Shown here piece after piece: positions 1 to 7,198 of a DNA stretch of 12,773 nucleotides (position 1 is its first letter; each line of letters begins with the position of its first letter). The notes below the pieces were generated by a model, which saw nothing but the letters and a program-made list of their open reading frames with translations, had not been told where the DNA came from and did no database searches. Both the position numbers and the translations under genes were made by a program. The stretch is from Alphaproteobacteria bacterium. Its GTDB lineage: Bacteria; Pseudomonadota; Alphaproteobacteria; Thalassobaculales; Thalassobaculaceae. The stretch is from assembly GCA_028822575.1 (NCBI GenBank), contig JAPKDN010000036.1, positions 1 to 12,773 of the forward strand, written 5' to 3'.

Positions 1-1315
1 AGCATCGACCGCAAAAAGCGCCATGAGTCCATCGCCGATAAACTTGTCGATGCGTCCGCCCGCGCCTTCGATCGCAGCCCCCATGTCGGCGAAATAGCGG
101 TTGAGGATGAACACCACGTCATAGGGGAGGCGCTGTTCGGAAATCTGGGTGAACCCCCTGATGTCGGCGAACATCACGACGATGTCGCGTTCTTGGCCCT
201 GGGTATAGGCGGCCCGCGCGCCCGAATCCTGCACCGAGACCTGTTGCGGCGGCAGCAATGGGATAACCTCGACCTTGGCGCTTGGCCTGGTCTGACAAGC
301 CAAGCGCAGGTTTGGCGCCGCGCCGACCCGCTCCAGCACCTTCAACTCGGCCTCGCTCGGCGGCGGTCGGTTCTCAGGGCCGATCCCGATACGCCCCCGA
401 CAGGTCGAGCAGCGACCGCGTCCGCCACAGACGCTGGCATGAGGGATGCCGGACTGACGGCTGGCGTCGAGGATGGAGGTTCCCGGGGTTACCATCACCT
501 CCTGGCCGTCATTGTATTGGATCATCACGCCCCGGCGCGCCCGCCGGATCGATAGACGTATCTGACGCGCCGCGAAAAGCAGGACGACCAGGGCCAGATA
601 GCCATAACCGACCTTCCCCATGGTCGCGAGAACGCGATCAATATCGGCTTGCGGGGGGAAATTGATCGCGCCAACGGTCTTATTCATCCATCTCTGACTG
701 GAAGAAAGACGCACAATGTCGACCCCGGCCGCGATAAACCCGGCGATCGACAAGACCGGCACCAAAAGCGCCAGGCCGTACCAATAGGCGATGTGTCGAC
801 GGTAACTCACCTTGAACCGCAGCCACAGATGAAGGCCGATACAGCCATGCGACCAGATCACCAACAACGCCGCGACCTGGATCAGCGCCGCCGAGGGCTT
901 GAACACCCAAAGCGTCAGCAGCACCGAATAATAACTGTCATTGACCCCAAAAACCTCATGCACCATCCGGGTGCCGAGAATGTGATCGGAAATCAAATAG
1001 GGCGCCAAAAGACCCAGCCCCAGCTGAAGACTCTCCTGCCAGGACATACCCTTTAGACTCTCGCGCGTCATCACCGCCTGAGCGGCGGCGAGGAGATGCA
1101 CGATCAGCGCGCCATAAAGCAGGATCGTCGTCGGCAAGGGGCGCCAGAAATCGACAAAAACCTCGCGGATCACCTCAAGCGACCACAGTCCGAAGGCATG
1201 GATGGGTGAACACGTAGACCATCAGGACCAGCCCACTACCCAGACGCAATTGGCGAAGGATAAATCTTGGATCCGTCCCCGAAGACGCTCGCGTCGCGTT
1301 ACCGTCGTCGGTCAT
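1..1315 (-). CDS. Redox-sensor-like class III adenylate/guanylate cyclase (membrane anchor + [2Fe-2S] + cyclase domain), partial and frameshifted
   Basis: Seen: an ATG at 1315 opens 38 codons ending ...VYVFTH at 1202. The frame then shifts by one base at 1201 and stays open from 1200 to the window edge (400 codons). The reading contains about six hydrophobic helices with scattered histidines (HAFG, ALIVHLL, ISDHILG, IWSHGCIGLH). A [2Fe-2S] domain follows with cysteine codons at 427-429, 409-411, 400-402 and 295-297 (CX5CX2CX34C). Last comes the start of a class III cyclase domain: FADIRGFT with metal Asp at 163-165 and KFIGDGLMAL with the second Asp at 31-33. Its C-terminus lies outside the window. 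Known: such cyclases make cAMP (or cGMP); an alphaproteobacterial relative, Sinorhizobium CyaC, has a quinone-responsive diheme anchor resembling succinate dehydrogenase cytochrome b. Inferred: it senses redox state at the inner membrane. The frameshift means it may be a pseudogene or carry a sequence error. Confidence 0.85.
1198..1204 (-). other. Apparent frameshift in the cyclase gene
   Basis: Reading the minus strand, the codons acc-cat (T-H) end at 1202. A single c at 1201 is followed by cat-gcc-ttc (H-A-F) at 1200-1192 in the new frame. Without the shift the first frame stops at a TGA nine codons later, and the second frame has an upstream TGA and no ATG nearby. Both sides look like real cyclase sequence: a basic, hydrophobic N-terminus, then H-A-F-G-L and the remaining helices. 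From memory, relatives read roughly T-H-x-x-N-H-A-x-G-L here. The gap would therefore fit loss of 8 nt between two cat triplets, though one inserted base would also restore the frame. Mutation and sequencing error cannot be told apart here. Confidence 0.8.
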
Positions 1316-1448
1316 GGCACCTCATCCACCCTGAATCGGCGCAACTATACGTCCAAATCACGATCTTTTTCGTCAAACTCTTGAAATCATCTCAAAAAAC
1401 CGTACACCAACGGTGCTCGCGTTTCCGGGGCTGTGAAGATCGGTGGCG
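1316..1448. promoter_or_regulatory. Divergent intergenic region between cyclase and ABC operon
   Basis: This 133-nt spacer lies between two genes pointing away from each other and is more A+T-rich than its surroundings, so it should hold both promoters. Overlapping dyads are visible at 1399-1414 (ACCGT, 6 nt, ACGGT) and 1405-1415 (CACC, 3 nt, GGTG). These could be a regulator site. A TTGAAA at 1381-1386 is a possible -35 for the plus direction, but the matching -10 is poor. No convincing complete promoter was found in either direction. Confidence 0.35.
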
Positions 1449-2174
1449 ATGACTCAGATACTGTCCATTAAAGGCCTGACCAAGACCTTCGGTCACAAGA
1501 CCGTCGTCGACGATGTCAGCTTCAGTGCCGGGACCGGTGAGGTCCTTGGTTTTCTCGGGCCGAACGGCGCCGGCAAATCCACGACCATGAAGATGATCGT
1601 TGGGTTTCTGACGCCAACCTCGGGCACGGCGGTCGTGTGCGGCCATGACGTTTCGCACGATCCGCTCGCGGTGAAGGCCGCCGTCGGCTATCTGCCCGAG
1701 GGCGCGCCGGCCTATCCCGATATGACACCGCTCGGCTTTCTCGGTTTCATCGCCGGTGTGCGGGGTTTCGATGGCGCCGACCGTCGGGCGCGGGTGGATC
1801 GCGTCGTCGAGATGACCCGGATCCAGGAAGTCGTGCGGCAACCGATCGAAACGCTCTCAAAAGGTTTCAAACGTCGGGTCGGGCTTGCTCAGGCCCTGTT
1901 GCATGACCCTCGGGTTCTGATCCTGGACGAGCCGACGGATGGCTTGGACCCGAACCAAAAGCAAGTGGTGCGCGAATTGATCCGGGACATGAGCCAGGAG
2001 AAATGCATCGTGATTTCCACCCATATTCTCGAGGAAGTCGACGCCGTGTGTTCTCGCGCGATGATCATCGCCGCGGGCAAGGTCGTCGCCGACGCCTCTC
2101 CGGCCGAGCTCAAGGCGCAATCCGGCTCTGGCGACCTGGACGAGGTCTTTCGCAAGGTGACCGCCAATGCGTAA
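1449..2174 (+). CDS. ABC transporter ATP-binding protein, GldA-like
   Basis: Cytoplasmic ATPase of an ABC-2 type exporter, 241 aa. Motifs: Walker A GPNGAGKST (37-45), Q-loop region YLPE (81-84), signature LSKGF (136-140), Walker B LILDEP (157-162), D-loop GLDP and switch His192 in STH. The Pro-Glu Q-loop and the LSKGFKRRVGLAQAL signature are typical of the GldA/NatA-like branch. The ATG at 1449 was chosen because a weak GAAGA (1435-1439) lies 9 nt upstream; an in-frame GTG at 1443 would add two residues and cannot be excluded. It overlaps the permease gene by 8 nt. Inferred: it powers the membrane complex encoded by the next three genes. The substrate is unknown. Confidence 0.93.
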   Translation: MTQILSIKGLTKTFGHKTVVDDVSFSAGTGEVLGFLGPNGAGKSTTMKMIVGFLTPTSGTAVVCGHDVSHDPLAVKAAVGYLPEGAPAYPDMTPLGFLGFIAGVRGFDGADRRARVDRVVEMTRIQEVVRQPIETLSKGFKRRVGLAQALLHDPRVLILDEPTDGLDPNQKQVVRELIRDMSQEKCIVISTHILEEVDAVCSRAMIIAAGKVVADASPAELKAQSGSGDLDEVFRKVTANA

Positions 2175-2901
2175 CATCTCACTGGTTTTTCGCCGGGAAT
2201 TCGCGGCCTATTTCGCGACCCCCCTGGCCTATATCTTCATTATCATCTTTCTCGCCTTGGCGGGGATCCTGACCTTCCGCCTCGGTGGCTTTCTCGGCCG
2301 CGAGCAAGCGGACCTGGTGCCGTTCTTCGAGTTCCACCCCTGGCTGTATCTGTTCCTGGTGCCGGCGCTGTCGATGCGGCTATGGGCGGAGGAACGTCGG
2401 CTCGGAACGATCGAGTTGTTTCTTACCCTGCCGATCTCGATGACCGAGGCGGTGGCCGGTAAGTTTTTGGCCGCCTGGGCCTTCACCGCGACCGCGGTCG
2501 CGCTGACATTTCCCATGTGGCTGACAGTCAATTATCTCGGCAACCCGGATAACGGTGTCATTTTCGCCTCGTATGTCGGCAGCCTGTTGATGGCCGGCGC
2601 GTATCTGGCGATCGGCTCGATGATCTCGGCTATGACCAAAAACCAAGTCATAGCCTTCGTGGTGACGACCACGGCGTGCTTCATCCTGACCCTCGCCGGT
2701 TCACCGGCGGTCTTGGAATTCTTCTCCAACTGGGCGCCGGTCAATGTTGTCCAGGCGATCGGAAACTTCGGTTTCCTGCCGCATTTCCAATCGATCCAAC
2801 GCGGCGTGATCGACTTGCGAGATCTGATCTTTTTTGGTTCCGTCATCATCGTCGCGCTGATCGCCAACGCGATCATCGTCGACTGGCGCAAGGCGTTATG
2901 A
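2167..2901 (+). CDS. ABC-2 type permease, GldF-like
   Basis: Integral inner-membrane protein of 244 aa, the usual length for GldF-type permeases. Roughly six hydrophobic segments are visible near residues 17-38, 55-70, 98-118, 128-150, 157-178 and 217-237. After the second segment comes the signature-like stretch RLWAEERRLGTIELFLTLPI, with the conserved E-x-x-x-G-T-I-E-L-x-x-T-L-P pattern of ABC-2 permeases acting with GldA-type ATPases. The ATG sits 6 nt after AAGGTGA (2154-2160), which lies inside the ATPase gene. The 8-nt overlap with the ATPase (2167-2174) indicates translational coupling. It most likely forms the transport pore, perhaps as a homodimer. Its substrate is not shown by the sequence. 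Confidence 0.92.
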   Translation: MRNISLVFRREFAAYFATPLAYIFIIIFLALAGILTFRLGGFLGREQADLVPFFEFHPWLYLFLVPALSMRLWAEERRLGTIELFLTLPISMTEAVAGKFLAAWAFTATAVALTFPMWLTVNYLGNPDNGVIFASYVGSLLMAGAYLAIGSMISAMTKNQVIAFVVTTTACFILTLAGSPAVLEFFSNWAPVNVVQAIGNFGFLPHFQSIQRGVIDLRDLIFFGSVIIVALIANAIIVDWRKAL

Positions 2902-2902
2902 G

Positions 2903-4870
2903 ATGAGCGAAACAACATCACCATCAACGGGATCCAAACCCGCCACGACCCAGCAGGGGGAAACCCGGCTCGCCGGCATGGCGCTGGCCTTGCTCGTGGT
3001 GCTCTTCATCGCCATTAACGCCTTGGCGTCGGCCTGGTTCAACTCCGGACGCCTGGATTTAACCCAGGACAGGCTGCATACCCTGTCGAGTTCCACCAAC
3101 ACCCTCCTTGGGCAAGTCGAGGAGACCGTGACTTTCAGACTCTATCTGTCTTCCGGTCTGGCCCAGGAAGTCCCGCATCTGGGGGTCTATGCGAACCGGG
3201 TGCGCGATCTGCTCTTGGAATACGAAAACGGCTCCGACGGCAAGGTGAAGCTTGAGGTGCTGGACCCGATCCCGTTCTCCGACGTCGAGGACCGGGCGGT
3301 CGCCGCGGGCCTTCAGGGAATTCCGGTCGTGACCGGCGGCGATAACATGTATTTCGGTCTGGTCGGCACCAACACAACCGATGATGTCGAAACCATCCCC
3401 TTCATGCAGGTCGATCGCGAAGCCTTCATCGAATACGACATCTCGCGGATGCTTTACGCTCTATCAACGCCGAACCCGACGGTCGTTGGCATCATCAGCG
3501 GCATACCGATCGACGGCACCATGCGGATCACCGCCACCGGACAACAGGAACCCGTCGCCCCTTACGTGGTGCGCGGACAAATCGGACAGTTGTTCGAGAC
3601 CCAATTCCTCGGTGCCCAGGTCGACGACGTCCCGGAGGATGTGAACGTCCTTTTGGTGATCCATCCGGCGAAAGCCTCGCCGCGTACCTTGTTCGCGATC
3701 GATCAGTATCTATTGGCGGGTGGCAAGGCGATGATCTTCGTGGACCCGTTCTCCGAAGCCGTGGGCATGCAAGGCCAAATGCTGGGCGCGGTCACCGAGG
3801 GTAGCTCGTTACCCGCGATGTTCAAGGCATGGGGCGTGGAGTTCGACGCCAATGCCGTCATCGGCGACCGACTGAGCGCGCGGAAAGTTTTGCCGGAAGC
3901 CGGCAATCGCCCGGTCGAATATCTTCCCTGGCTGGAGCTGCGCGGCCCGGCCCTGGACAGCAAATCCCCGATCACCTCGGGTATCGATGTCGTGGCTGTC
4001 GCGAGCGCCGGCGCGCTGAAACTGCGCGAGGGCGCGACGGTAACGCTGGATCCCTTGCTCACAACATCACCGGGATCGAGCCTGATTCCGTCCAAGGAAG
4101 TCCAAGGTTTTCGCAATCCTTTAAAATTGTTGCGTGATCACCCGATTGGCAACCAACAATACGTAATCGCGGGACGCTTGACCGGGTCTGTTAAAACCGC
4201 CTTCCCCGATGGCCTGCCCGTGATCAAGCAGGACGAGGACGAACCACCGGCCAAGGCCCCGCCGTGGACGCGAGACATCCTCACGGAGTCCGCCAAGCCG
4301 CTTGATATCGTGCTGGTTGGCGACGCCGATCTGCTGGTAGACCGTTTCTGGGTAATCATGCGTGACTTCGCCGGCCGCGATGTACCAGTGCCGACCGCCA
4401 ATAACGGAGAGTTCGTTCTGAACGCGATCGACGCGCTGGCGGGTTCAAGCACACTGCTGGAATTGCGTGGGCGCGGAACCGCCAGCCGTCCCTTCATCGT
4501 GCTTCAGGACATTCAACGCAAGGCCGCCCAGCAGTTCGAGGACAAGGAGCGCGAGCTTCGTCAAACCCTGCAGAAAACCGAAACCAGTCTGCGGGCGCTC
4601 CGGCAACGAAACCCGTCGGGATCGGCGGCGGTGATTTCCGAAAAGGACCGCCGCTCCATGGACCGGTTCCAGCGCGACATCCTCAAGCTCCGTTCGGAGT
4701 TGCGCACGGTTCGCCGCTCCCTCAATCAGGATTTCGAAACATTGGAGGCCCAGCTTTGGTTCCTGAATATCGCGCTGGTTCCCATCCTGATTGGTCTGTT
4801 CGCCATCCTGCTTGGTATCTGGCGTGGCATGCGTCGCCGCGACCAGGTTCGCGAAGCGGCCGCGGGTTGA
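2903..4870 (+). CDS. GldG-like ABC transporter auxiliary protein (ABC_transp_aux family)
   Basis: 655-aa protein anchored in the inner membrane. After a polar Ser/Thr-rich N-terminus, a TM helix spans about 23-46. It is followed by the family-typical LDLTQDRLHTLSSST stretch and a YANRVRDLLLEYE segment, and then a large, presumably periplasmic domain. Residues about 538-616 are highly charged and probably coiled coil. A second TM helix (about 618-640, LWFLNIALVPILIGLFAILL) precedes a basic tail, so the domain lies between two membrane anchors. This layout matches GldG/ABC_transp_aux proteins, which accompany GldA/GldF. The ATG is 1 nt after the permease stop, with AAGG at 2890-2893 as a modest ribosome site. 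Known: in Bacteroidetes GldAFG is tied to gliding. In proteobacteria the role is unknown, so function beyond being a transporter subunit is inference. Confidence 0.88.
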   Translation: MSETTSPSTGSKPATTQQGETRLAGMALALLVVLFIAINALASAWFNSGRLDLTQDRLHTLSSSTNTLLGQVEETVTFRLYLSSGLAQEVPHLGVYANRVRDLLLEYENGSDGKVKLEVLDPIPFSDVEDRAVAAGLQGIPVVTGGDNMYFGLVGTNTTDDVETIPFMQVDREAFIEYDISRMLYALSTPNPTVVGIISGIPIDGTMRITATGQQEPVAPYVVRGQIGQLFETQFLGAQVDDVPEDVNVLLVIHPAKASPRTLFAIDQYLLAGGKAMIFVDPFSEAVGMQGQMLGAVTEGSSLPAMFKAWGVEFDANAVIGDRLSARKVLPEAGNRPVEYLPWLELRGPALDSKSPITSGIDVVAVASAGALKLREGATVTLDPLLTTSPGSSLIPSKEVQGFRNPLKLLRDHPIGNQQYVIAGRLTGSVKTAFPDGLPVIKQDEDEPPAKAPPWTRDILTESAKPLDIVLVGDADLLVDRFWVIMRDFAGRDVPVPTANNGEFVLNAIDALAGSSTLLELRGRGTASRPFIVLQDIQRKAAQQFEDKERELRQTLQKTETSLRALRQRNPSGSAAVISEKDRRSMDRFQRDILKLRSELRTVRRSLNQDFETLEAQLWFLNIALVPILIGLFAILLGIWRGMRRRDQVREAAAG

Positions 4871-4875
4871 GGAGG
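4869..4875 (+). promoter_or_regulatory. Strong Shine-Dalgarno fixing the DUF4340 gene start
   Basis: GAGGAGG overlaps the stop codon of the GldG-like gene and lies 5 nt before the ATG at 4881. The reading frame is also open upstream to an ATG at 4791, but that one has no such site and would overlap the GldG-like gene by 80 nt. Confidence 0.8.
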
Positions 4876-4880
4876 CCGTA

Positions 4881-5936
4881 ATGCTTACCAAACGCACCGT
4901 CGTCATCCTGGCTCTGATCACCACGATCACCAGTGCCGCTGCCGTCGTCGCGCAATATACCCGTTGGGCCGACACGATCAGAACCCTCGCCTCGCAACCC
5001 GCTTTCCCCGATCTCGGCGCCACGCTCGATGGTGTGACACGCATCAAGGTGGTACGCGGCGAGGATAACGCCGACGGCCGCTTCACTTTCTCTCGCGCCG
5101 GAGACCGTTGGACCATCGACGAGAAGGGTGGTTTCCCGGCAACGGAAAGCGTGATCCGCGCGATGTTGCTCGGTTTCACCGAATTGACCCTGGTTGAGGC
5201 AAAAACCAAGGACCCGAAGCGATTTGAGAAACTGCACCTCCAGGGCACCGATAAGGCCGCGTCCAAGGCATCCCGGATCATCCTGGAAGACGCAAGCGGC
5301 AAGACCGTGCTCGACGCGCTGTTCGGCAAGCGGGTGGCAAGTATCTCAGGTGGTAAACCCTCTATTTATCTGCGGCGCCAAGGGGATGACCAAACCTGGC
5401 TCGCGACTGGCGAACTCGAAGTGCGGGCCAGTGCGATGGAGTGGCTCCCCGATGATCTGGTTTCCATCCTGCGTGAGCGGATTGACCGGATCATCCTGAA
5501 GGCGCCGAACCAACAGCCGTTGGAATTGTATTATGACGATCAACACAAACGCTTTGAGATCATCGGTCTTCCGGAAAATCTGGAGGTAAGTTCCCGTTAT
5601 CGGCTGCTGCAGGTTGGAATTCTGCAGGAACGACTGAGCATGCGGGACGTTCGACCGGCCAAGGGATTGGTCGCCAATCCGACCCTTGGGGGCGCCGTAT
5701 GGCGGACCAATGATGGGATGACCGTCACCCTCGATCTTGCCCCCGATCCAAACGCTGGCGACAAGAAGCGGGTTTGGGGGTTGATCACAGTCGATGTCGC
5801 CGCCGACGCCGAGGAAAAGGTCGTCGAGGAAGCCGCCGACATTGTCGAACGTACCAAGGGTTGGGCCTATTGGTTGGGTCGGGCCGCGATGCAGAAACTT
5901 TGGGCGGATCGCGCGGACCTGACGCAGGAAAAGTGA
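4881..5936 (+). CDS. DUF4340 domain-containing membrane-anchored protein
   Basis: 351-aa protein with a short basic N-terminus (MLTKR), one hydrophobic helix at about 6-27, and a soluble, probably periplasmic remainder. The sequence resembles DUF4340, a family regularly encoded after GldG-like genes: a V-x-R-I-x-V-x-R strand, FTFSRAGDRWTIDE near residues 65-80, a VEAKTKDPKRFEKL segment, and later YLRR-x-G-x-D-x-T-W-L followed by LPDDLVSIL. No catalytic motif is visible. It is the last gene of the ABC operon, 10 nt after the GldG-like stop, with a strong ribosome site. Inferred: an accessory or substrate-handling subunit of the complex. The helix is more likely an anchor than a cleaved signal, since no clear cleavage site was found. 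Confidence 0.85.
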   Translation: MLTKRTVVILALITTITSAAAVVAQYTRWADTIRTLASQPAFPDLGATLDGVTRIKVVRGEDNADGRFTFSRAGDRWTIDEKGGFPATESVIRAMLLGFTELTLVEAKTKDPKRFEKLHLQGTDKAASKASRIILEDASGKTVLDALFGKRVASISGGKPSIYLRRQGDDQTWLATGELEVRASAMEWLPDDLVSILRERIDRIILKAPNQQPLELYYDDQHKRFEIIGLPENLEVSSRYRLLQVGILQERLSMRDVRPAKGLVANPTLGGAVWRTNDGMTVTLDLAPDPNAGDKKRVWGLITVDVAADAEEKVVEEAADIVERTKGWAYWLGRAAMQKLWADRADLTQEK

Positions 5937-5940
5937 CGCC

Positions 5941-6396
5941 TCAATCCGCGGACGGTTCCATCATCAGCGTTTCAATCGCCGCCCGGCGTTCGGCCGGGAT
6001 AGGCGCCGGCTTTTGCGATTGCCGTTCGACATAGACATGCACGAAATGCCCGGTCGCGGCGGGCTCGTCATCGCCCTCGCGGAACAAGCCGATCTCATAT
6101 CGCACGCTGCTGCGCCCAATATGGACGACCCTGAGCCCGGCATTGACGACGATCGGAAACAGCAGCGACTTCTTGAACAAGCATTTGGTCTCGATCACTA
6201 GACCGATAACCGCGCTGTTATGGGGATCAAGGCCGCCAACCTCGATCAGATGCGCCGCCACGGCGGTGTCGAAATACGAGTAATACTCGACATTGTTCAC
6301 GTGCCCGTAGACGTCGACATCCATCCAGCGGGTCGGGATATCGACGAACCAGGCATAGCTCTCCCGGGTTTCCGGAATCTCGGTGGTTTCACTCAT
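5941..6396 (-). CDS. Acyl-CoA thioesterase, 4-hydroxybenzoyl-CoA thioesterase (4HBT) family
   Basis: Soluble 151-aa hotdog-fold protein, normal length for the family. The N-terminal motif RWMDVDVYGHVNNVEYYSYF contains the expected catalytic Asp (D28, second Asp of DVD) followed by the Y-G-H-V-N-N turn. A VIETKCLFKKSL strand and an IGRSSVRYEIGLF strand complete the hotdog pattern. It should hydrolyse an acyl-CoA to acid and CoA; the chain type cannot be read from the sequence. It is the last gene of the metY operon. Its ATG overlaps the stop of the upstream hydrolase by 4 nt (ATGA), so translation is coupled. Its stop lies only 4 nt from that of the convergent DUF4340 gene. Confidence 0.92.
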   Translation of the reverse strand: MSETTEIPETRESYAWFVDIPTRWMDVDVYGHVNNVEYYSYFDTAVAAHLIEVGGLDPHNSAVIGLVIETKCLFKKSLLFPIVVNAGLRVVHIGRSSVRYEIGLFREGDDEPAATGHFVHVYVERQSQKPAPIPAERRAAIETLMMEPSAD

Positions 6397-7196
6397 GCCT
6401 CAGTTTCCGCAAAAAAATAGGCCAACGCGTCCAAGGTCTCATCGGGTTGCTCAGCCATCATCATGTGGCCCGCCGCGGCGAGCACCGTGGTTCGGCAATC
6501 CGCGATCGCCTCGCCAAGAGCCTTGGTGCCCCTTGGCGGAGTCATTCGATCATCGGCGCCGAGGAGCAAAAGCGTCGAACAGGCGATCCGGCCGGCCGTC
6601 TCGAGGCCTTCCTCCCAGCGATGACAGGCACCGAGATCACTGGCGAGAACGCCGGGTTGTCCGGCCTCAAGCAGACGCAAGCTGGTTCCCGCGACCCAAG
6701 AGCCCGGTGAGCGATGACCACCCATCTGCGCCCGCCGGCCAACCCCCCACCCCACGATGCTCTCATAGGCTGAATGATCATTGTTCCTGGCCGCGGTTAG
6801 AAGGCCTTCGGCAACCTGGATATGCGCCAGGGTGCCCAACAAGGCGAGTTTATGAACATCGCTGCCCGCGCGCGCCGCATAGGACATCGCAATGAGAGAG
6901 CCCATGGAATGCCCGATCAGATGCACGTCCTTTGCCCCGGACACCTCGACCGCTCTCGCCAACCAATCGGTGTAATCCGATATCGTGGTCGGCGCGGGGC
7001 CATCGGACCGTCCGTGACCGGGTAGATCCAGGTTCATCACGGAAAAACCATGATGGGCGAAGAACCGAGCTTGCATGGCCCAGACCGTATGGTCCATGCC
7101 GGCGCCATGCACCATGACCAAAGCCGGTTTGTCCCGATCGAACGGCCGGCCTCCGGTGGCCACAAAGGCGATTTTACCGCCAATATTCAATTCCAT
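6393..7196 (-). CDS. Alpha/beta-fold hydrolase
   Basis: Soluble 267-aa enzyme of the classic alpha/beta hydrolase fold. Oxyanion-hole motif VHGAG at 29-33, nucleophile elbow GHSMG at 95-99 (Ser97), acid in LLLGADDRMTPP (D216 most likely) and catalytic His244 in AAAGHMMM. The triad is complete, so it should be an active serine esterase, lipase or related hydrolase. It is too short, and lacks the motifs, to be the homoserine acetyltransferase MetX, which might be expected beside metY. Position: second gene of the operon, 2 nt after the metY stop and overlapping the thioesterase by 4 nt. Pairing with a thioesterase suggests an acyl-ester or acyl-thioester substrate, but this is inference. Confidence 0.9.
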   Translation of the reverse strand: MELNIGGKIAFVATGGRPFDRDKPALVMVHGAGMDHTVWAMQARFFAHHGFSVMNLDLPGHGRSDGPAPTTISDYTDWLARAVEVSGAKDVHLIGHSMGSLIAMSYAARAGSDVHKLALLGTLAHIQVAEGLLTAARNNDHSAYESIVGWGVGRRAQMGGHRSPGSWVAGTSLRLLEAGQPGVLASDLGACHRWEEGLETAGRIACSTLLLLGADDRMTPPRGTKALGEAIADCRTTVLAAAGHMMMAEQPDETLDALAYFFAETEA

Positions 7197-7198
7197 GG

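Noticed and set aside
1344..1376. Minus-strand promoter for the cyclase: TTGACG (1376-1371) and TATAGT (1349-1344)
   Set aside because: Both boxes match consensus well, but the spacer is 21 nt, too long for a normal sigma-70 promoter. It would only work with an activator that distorts DNA.
1392..1841. Minus-strand reading frame of 149 codons over the ABC ATPase start
   Set aside because: Antisense to the ATPase with its complete motif set; composition is not protein-like.
4445..5329. Long minus-strand reading frame (294 codons) opposite the GldG-like and DUF4340 genes
   Set aside because: It lies antisense to two well-supported coupled genes, has Ser/Arg-rich low-complexity composition, matches no family and has no context. 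It is a shadow of high-GC coding sequence.
6393..7196. Homoserine O-acetyltransferase (MetX), because of its place beside metY
   Set aside because: At 267 aa it is too short and lacks MetX-type motifs. The GHSMG elbow and overall pattern are those of a general alpha/beta hydrolase.
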